A stretch of DNA of 64,000 bases, taken from positions 124,001-188,000 of the forward strand of contig CAJJDO010000088.1 of the NCBI GenBank assembly GCA_905183005.1. The letters are read 5' to 3'. The DNA comes from Paramecium pentaurelia. Taxonomy: Eukaryota; Ciliophora; Oligohymenophorea; Peniculida; Parameciidae. Made by a program: the position numbers and the translations under genes. The notes under the pieces were generated by a model. It did not search any database. It was not told where the DNA came from and was given only the letters and a program-made list of their open reading frames with translations. Position 1 is the first letter of the stretch; each line of letters opens with the position of its first letter. Positions 60,848 to 64,000 of the stretch are shown one piece after another.

Positions 60848-61652
60848 TCAATCATCATCCTCATAACCTTCATATTAAAGTTAAGATTATATTTGCCCTC
60901 TTAATGGTTTTTATTAAAATTGATTTTTAACTACAGGAGTTAAATTTTATGATATTTATGATTGTTATTATATTTATCTGGGCTGAGATTGATTAAAACT
61001 CTTTGACATAACAAGAGATCCATTTTCAAGATTATTATCATCTTATTTAGGAGAATTAATTTCATCATTTCTTGCATATTTAGATAAATTTTATGAAATT
61101 TGCTTCATTTCTTAATCTCCTATACCTCTAAGTTATTATTATTATCTTAGTTTTTCTTCATTTATATGTTTATGTCTTCTAATTTTAACATCCACTTATT
61201 CTTATTACAATAATTTCTTATGACGCAAACCTCTAATAATAGATTGATAAAATTTACACTGATGGTATAAAGGCTAATAATTCAGATTATAGACTTGTTT
61301 TAATTTAATATAATTTGTCTTCCTTTTAATGCAAATTGAATAGACTATATTAGATTTGGAATAAAATACCTATTTCTATTTCTTTACAAAATTTCATTGA
61401 CTTAATTGATATAATCAGAATATTTTTATTATTGAGTATTTCTATATTGTTAAGATAATGTTTACTTTTCCAATTTTAATTATTTTAACTATTCAGTTGT
61501 TAACTTAATAAGAGCTTAATTGTTTTTATGATCACTTTAATCTTACATAGATTGAACACTTTCATCAAGGAACTTTCTCTTAGCTTGTCTTCATAAGAAT
61601 AATCAATTTACAATTCATGATATGTTGCATCATAGTCAATGACAGAAATCAT
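60848..61652 (-). CDS. Hypothetical Gln-rich coiled-coil protein, 243 aa
   Basis: ATG at 61650-61652 (MISVIDYDATYHELQ), introns 61589-61611 (23 nt, ends AAG), 61345-61369 (25) and 61233-61257 (25), TGA at 60848-60850. Coiled-coil first half (ALIKLTTEQLKQLKLEKQTL, NSLFNLHQKEDKLYQIKTSL), then a basic Gln/Arg-rich region (RHKKLLQQEQVDVKIRRHKH) and a disordered tail with an acidic end (YEGYEDDD). All three junctions are forced. No family recognised. Starts 22 bp after the Vti1 gene stop on the same strand. Confidence 0.65.
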
Positions 61653-61674
61653 TATTAAAATTTAAAAATATAAT

Positions 61675-62330
61675 TCAAGCATATTTATAAACTAATACTA
61701 TTGAAATACCAGTCAAAAAAATAGCTAAAACAATTAAGAATATTATTTTATGTTCTCTCATCTTTGATTAAATTCTTGATAAACGACTATTTGATTCTCC
61801 TAAGTCATATTATATTTCTGGCATTTTATTGATATTCCTATCTAAAGTATCAGATTAACTTTTTAATTAAACTTAAATATTATTAGAAATGGATTCTATT
61901 TCAAAACATACTTTCTTTGCATCTTCTAATTATAATGTTTATTTGACTAATTTATCTTATGTATTTATAAATTGTATTTATTGATTATCTTATTCACCAA
62001 ATAAAGAATCTTTAGTTTTTTGAGATACAATTTCATCTTAAAGTATTCTAAATTGTTTTTTTAATGTTTCAGTTTCTGATTTATATCTTTTAACTTTATT
62101 TTTTAATTCTTATCTATCTGAAACTGCTATACTGGCTGACTCTATATCCATTTATTGTAACTATACAAATTAAATATATATTATACACAATTCTGCAAAT
62201 CACTAAAAATTGAATCTATTTCAATTAAAGCTTCATCTGATTTATTGATTTATATTTATTGAATTAATGAACAAACTTATTATTAATATTTTTCAAATTC
62301 TACTTCGTAACTATTGAAAACTTCAGACAT
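61675..62330 (-). CDS. VTI1: Vti1-like Qb SNARE
   Basis: 209 residues after a 26-nt intron (62161-62186). N-terminal helical domain (MSEVFNSYEVEFEKYQQQVC ... SDEALIEIDSIFSDLQ, DIESASIAVSDRQELKNKVK) of the Vti1 N-domain type. The SNARE motif (LKSQSDTLDRNINKMPEIQY, DLGESNSRLSRIQSKM) directly precedes a single C-terminal TM anchor (IIFLIVLAIFLTGISIVLVY) with a four-residue tail. Vti1 works as the Qb SNARE in Golgi-endosome-vacuole fusion. The D-G-S-R-I spacing after the central layer matches Vti1 better than GOS or membrin, but alignment is needed for certainty. Confidence 0.85.
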
Positions 62331-62410
62331 TTTTTTATATTTAAAATCTATAAATAAAATTATAATAAAAATTATCAAAAAAAAAAAATAAAGTTGATAA
62401 AAATTAATGA

Positions 62411-63209
62411 TCAAATAACTTATCTTCTACGTACATTATCTTCAGATAAAACAGCTAATTTAGTTTCTAAGTTTCTTATTTTCTATTTGTATCCATTTAA
62501 TGCACCTTCACTTCTATCTGTTTCTTATGATTATAATTAATCTATTTTTTATTTAAATCTAAATAATTAGTCTTCAGAAGCACTTAATTAATCTTGTAAT
62601 TTATCACTTAACAATTTCAATTATTCATTTTCATTTAAAATAAAATCTATCTTTTGATCAATATCACCCAAATTGTTCAATTCATCTTGATTAAATTTCA
62701 ACTATTCTGTTAATTCAGCATTTCTCTCTAATAATTATTTTATATGTTCTTCTTATGCTACAATAGTCTCTTTTTTATTCTCAATCTATTAATCCTTATA
62801 ATCTAATTCTTTCAAAACAGATTAATATTTAGTCTCAGTTAGGATTCTATCCTCTTCAGATTTGCTTATATATTTAAAATTAAATAAATTACATTAATTA
62901 TTCTTTAAGAATAACTACTTCTCCTCTTAATTAACTTAATTCTGTTTAATCGCAAGATCTTTATTTCTAGTATTTTGATTCTTTTGTTAAAAGTTATTTT
63001 ATGAGTTCTGCTGATTTCTCGTTTTCTTCAAGAAGTACTATAATCTTTTTAACTAAATCCACTCTTTATTAATTAGGTGACAGATTCTCTTTATTTTTAG
63101 GTGATTGCCAAGTAGCATACTTGCAATCAGTACTAACAGAACGAACTTGTTGAAAAGGTTGTCTTATGAGGGCTGGTCCTTAAACTTTTGAAGGAGAACA
63201 CACATTCAT
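62411..63209 (-). CDS. Coiled-coil protein, 256 aa
   Basis: ATG at 63207-63209 (MNVCSPSKVQGPALIRQPFQ), one 28-nt intron (62865-62892, ends AAG), TGA at 62411-62413. About 65 residues of polar N-terminus with SPK/SPN sites (WQSPKNKENLSP) precede a coiled coil covering the rest (LVKKIIVLLEENEKSAELIK, YQSVLKELDYKDQQIENKKE, LNENEQLKLLSDKLQDQL, NGYKQKIRNLETKLAVLSED). No TM. Structural or centrosomal/basal-body role is plausible; no family recognised. Confidence 0.72.
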
Positions 63210-63540
63210 TAACGGTATATTTTATATAATTCATTTATATTTTAAACTAATTTTATATATTGTATACACAAAACCATTATAAAATTATATTCATTATTAA
63301 ACATTCAATTTACAATTGAACTGATTTATGCACACTAGATCATGTTATTACTTTTATATTTTAATCATTATTATTAATATGTAAAGTATTTGATTGCATA
63401 TATGGTATTATATTTTTAATATTTGTGTAATAATAGGTTATATATTTATATATGATTTTATTCATTATAATAGATCATAAATAAATAGAGATATAATTTA
63501 ATTTATTTATACATAAACAATAAAAATAAATAATAAAAAA
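63210..63540. other. Intergenic, no gene seen
   Basis: 331 bp of A+T-rich DNA between the coiled-coil gene start and the ATPase gene stop. No supported frame. Confidence 0.6.
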
Positions 63541-64000
63541 TCATAATATTTAAAATCCAACATATGTTCTTAGTAACCATTTTATTATTTCAGCTATAGC
63601 TAATAAAAGCAAACAAAATGGAAGGCCTGCTGAACCTAATAATTCCCAAGGCATATTAACTGTCTAAAATACCCATTATATTCCTGGAACATACACAATT
63701 ATTGGTAATATAATTAATGATATCGTTAATCCATATATAGCTAAAGTATTCATTCTAGTAGAATTATAAGATTTAATTAAAGTTCTTAATGCAAAGTAAT
63801 TGATACTATTTTATGTAATTATTTATACCATTATGATAATACTAAGACAATATAAAAAGATGTAGATGCATAATCACTTGCTTAGGCTGTATAACAGTAT
63901 TACAAATTACTTAAACAATTAGGGTATTCATATTTAGTATTCCAACAATCAGTTAAATAACCATTTTAAATTTACAATTCAGAACAATCACCACATTTTA
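63541..64000 (-). CDS. P-type ATPase, C-terminal part (P2-type, Na/K- or H/K-like), 5' end off the window
   Basis: TGA at 63541-63543; one 23-nt intron (63806-63828); the frame continues off the right edge. About 145 residues are visible. A Cys-containing loop (CSELQIQNGYLTDCWNTKYE ... SNLQYCYTAQ) is followed by the last TM helices: ASTSFYIVLVLSQCINYFAL, then a basic loop RTLIKSYNSTRMNT, IYGLTISLIILPIIVYVPGI and LLGSAGLPFCLLLLAIAEII, ending KWLLRTYVGFQIL. This matches the M8-M10 end of P2-type cation ATPases, with the arginine-rich loop before the last pair as in Na/K-ATPases. Catalytic motifs (DKTG, TGD) lie outside the window, so the transported ion cannot be inferred. Confidence 0.75.

Noticed and set aside
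1..64000. tRNA, rRNA or phage/plasmid genes
   Set aside because: No G+C-richer structured segments, conserved promoter boxes or recognisable RNA motifs were seen; I cannot run a covariance search, so small ncRNAs in spacers are not excluded.

Overview
The window is nuclear DNA of a ciliate, most probably a Paramecium or close relative. Three lines of evidence support this. (1) TAA and TAG run through every long reading frame at positions where glutamine fits, and every gene closes on TGA. (2) The introns are tiny, about 19-29 nt with most at 22-28, mostly GTA...TAG or GTA...AAG. Removing them restores the frame, and for most genes the summed exon length then divides exactly by three. (3) The base composition is extremely A+T rich, genes sit on both strands, and spacers range from about 10 to a few hundred bases. 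Coding regions are not broken by internal eliminated sequences, so this looks like macronuclear (somatic) sequence. ORF calls made with the standard code are fragments and are misleading here.

Layout. 1-2.3 kb: 3' part of a secreted, Gln/Asp/Asn-rich protein. 2.8-7.8 kb: a polyQ-containing unknown and a protein kinase with LRR-like and UBR-type zinc segments. 8.1-10.3 kb: a 1,089-bp exact direct repeat around a single N. 10.4-12.9 kb: a degenerate AGC-type kinase and a B-box/WD protein that looks damaged. 12.9-17.7 kb: a 1,613-residue multi-pass membrane protein. 17.9-25.3 kb: p24 cargo receptor, cytochrome b5-desaturase, kinase-like protein, U1-70K, Ctr copper transporter and a short unknown. 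25.3-26.6 kb: the largest gene-free stretch. 27-32.7 kb: unknowns, an alveolin/epiplasmin-like cortical protein and U2AF large subunit, with a second exact repeat (1,156 bp) around a single N. 32.7-40.6 kb: a 2,123-residue coiled-coil-rich protein followed by a MATCAP-type tubulin tyrosine carboxypeptidase. 40.9-48.9 kb: amino-acid transporter, small membrane protein, coiled-coil protein, saccharopine dehydrogenase, dynein LC8, membrane RING E3 and a polyQ protein. 48.9-58.9 kb: membrane protein, kinesin-12-like motor, coiled-coil protein and a cysteine-rich eight-TM surface protein. 59.3-64 kb: three small unknowns, Hikeshi, Vti1-type SNARE, a coiled-coil protein and the C-terminus of a P-type ATPase.

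Themes. Many genes serve the ciliate cortex, cilia and microtubules (epiplasmin-like protein, kinesin, LC8, MATCAP, coiled-coil proteins), membrane traffic (p24, Vti1) and transport. Two core spliceosome proteins that read intron ends (U1-70K and U2AF) lie 7.6 kb apart. Both N positions are best explained as joins between contigs whose ends still overlap, so the two duplicated blocks should be treated as probable assembly artefacts. No tRNA, rRNA, CRISPR array, prophage or transposon was recognised.
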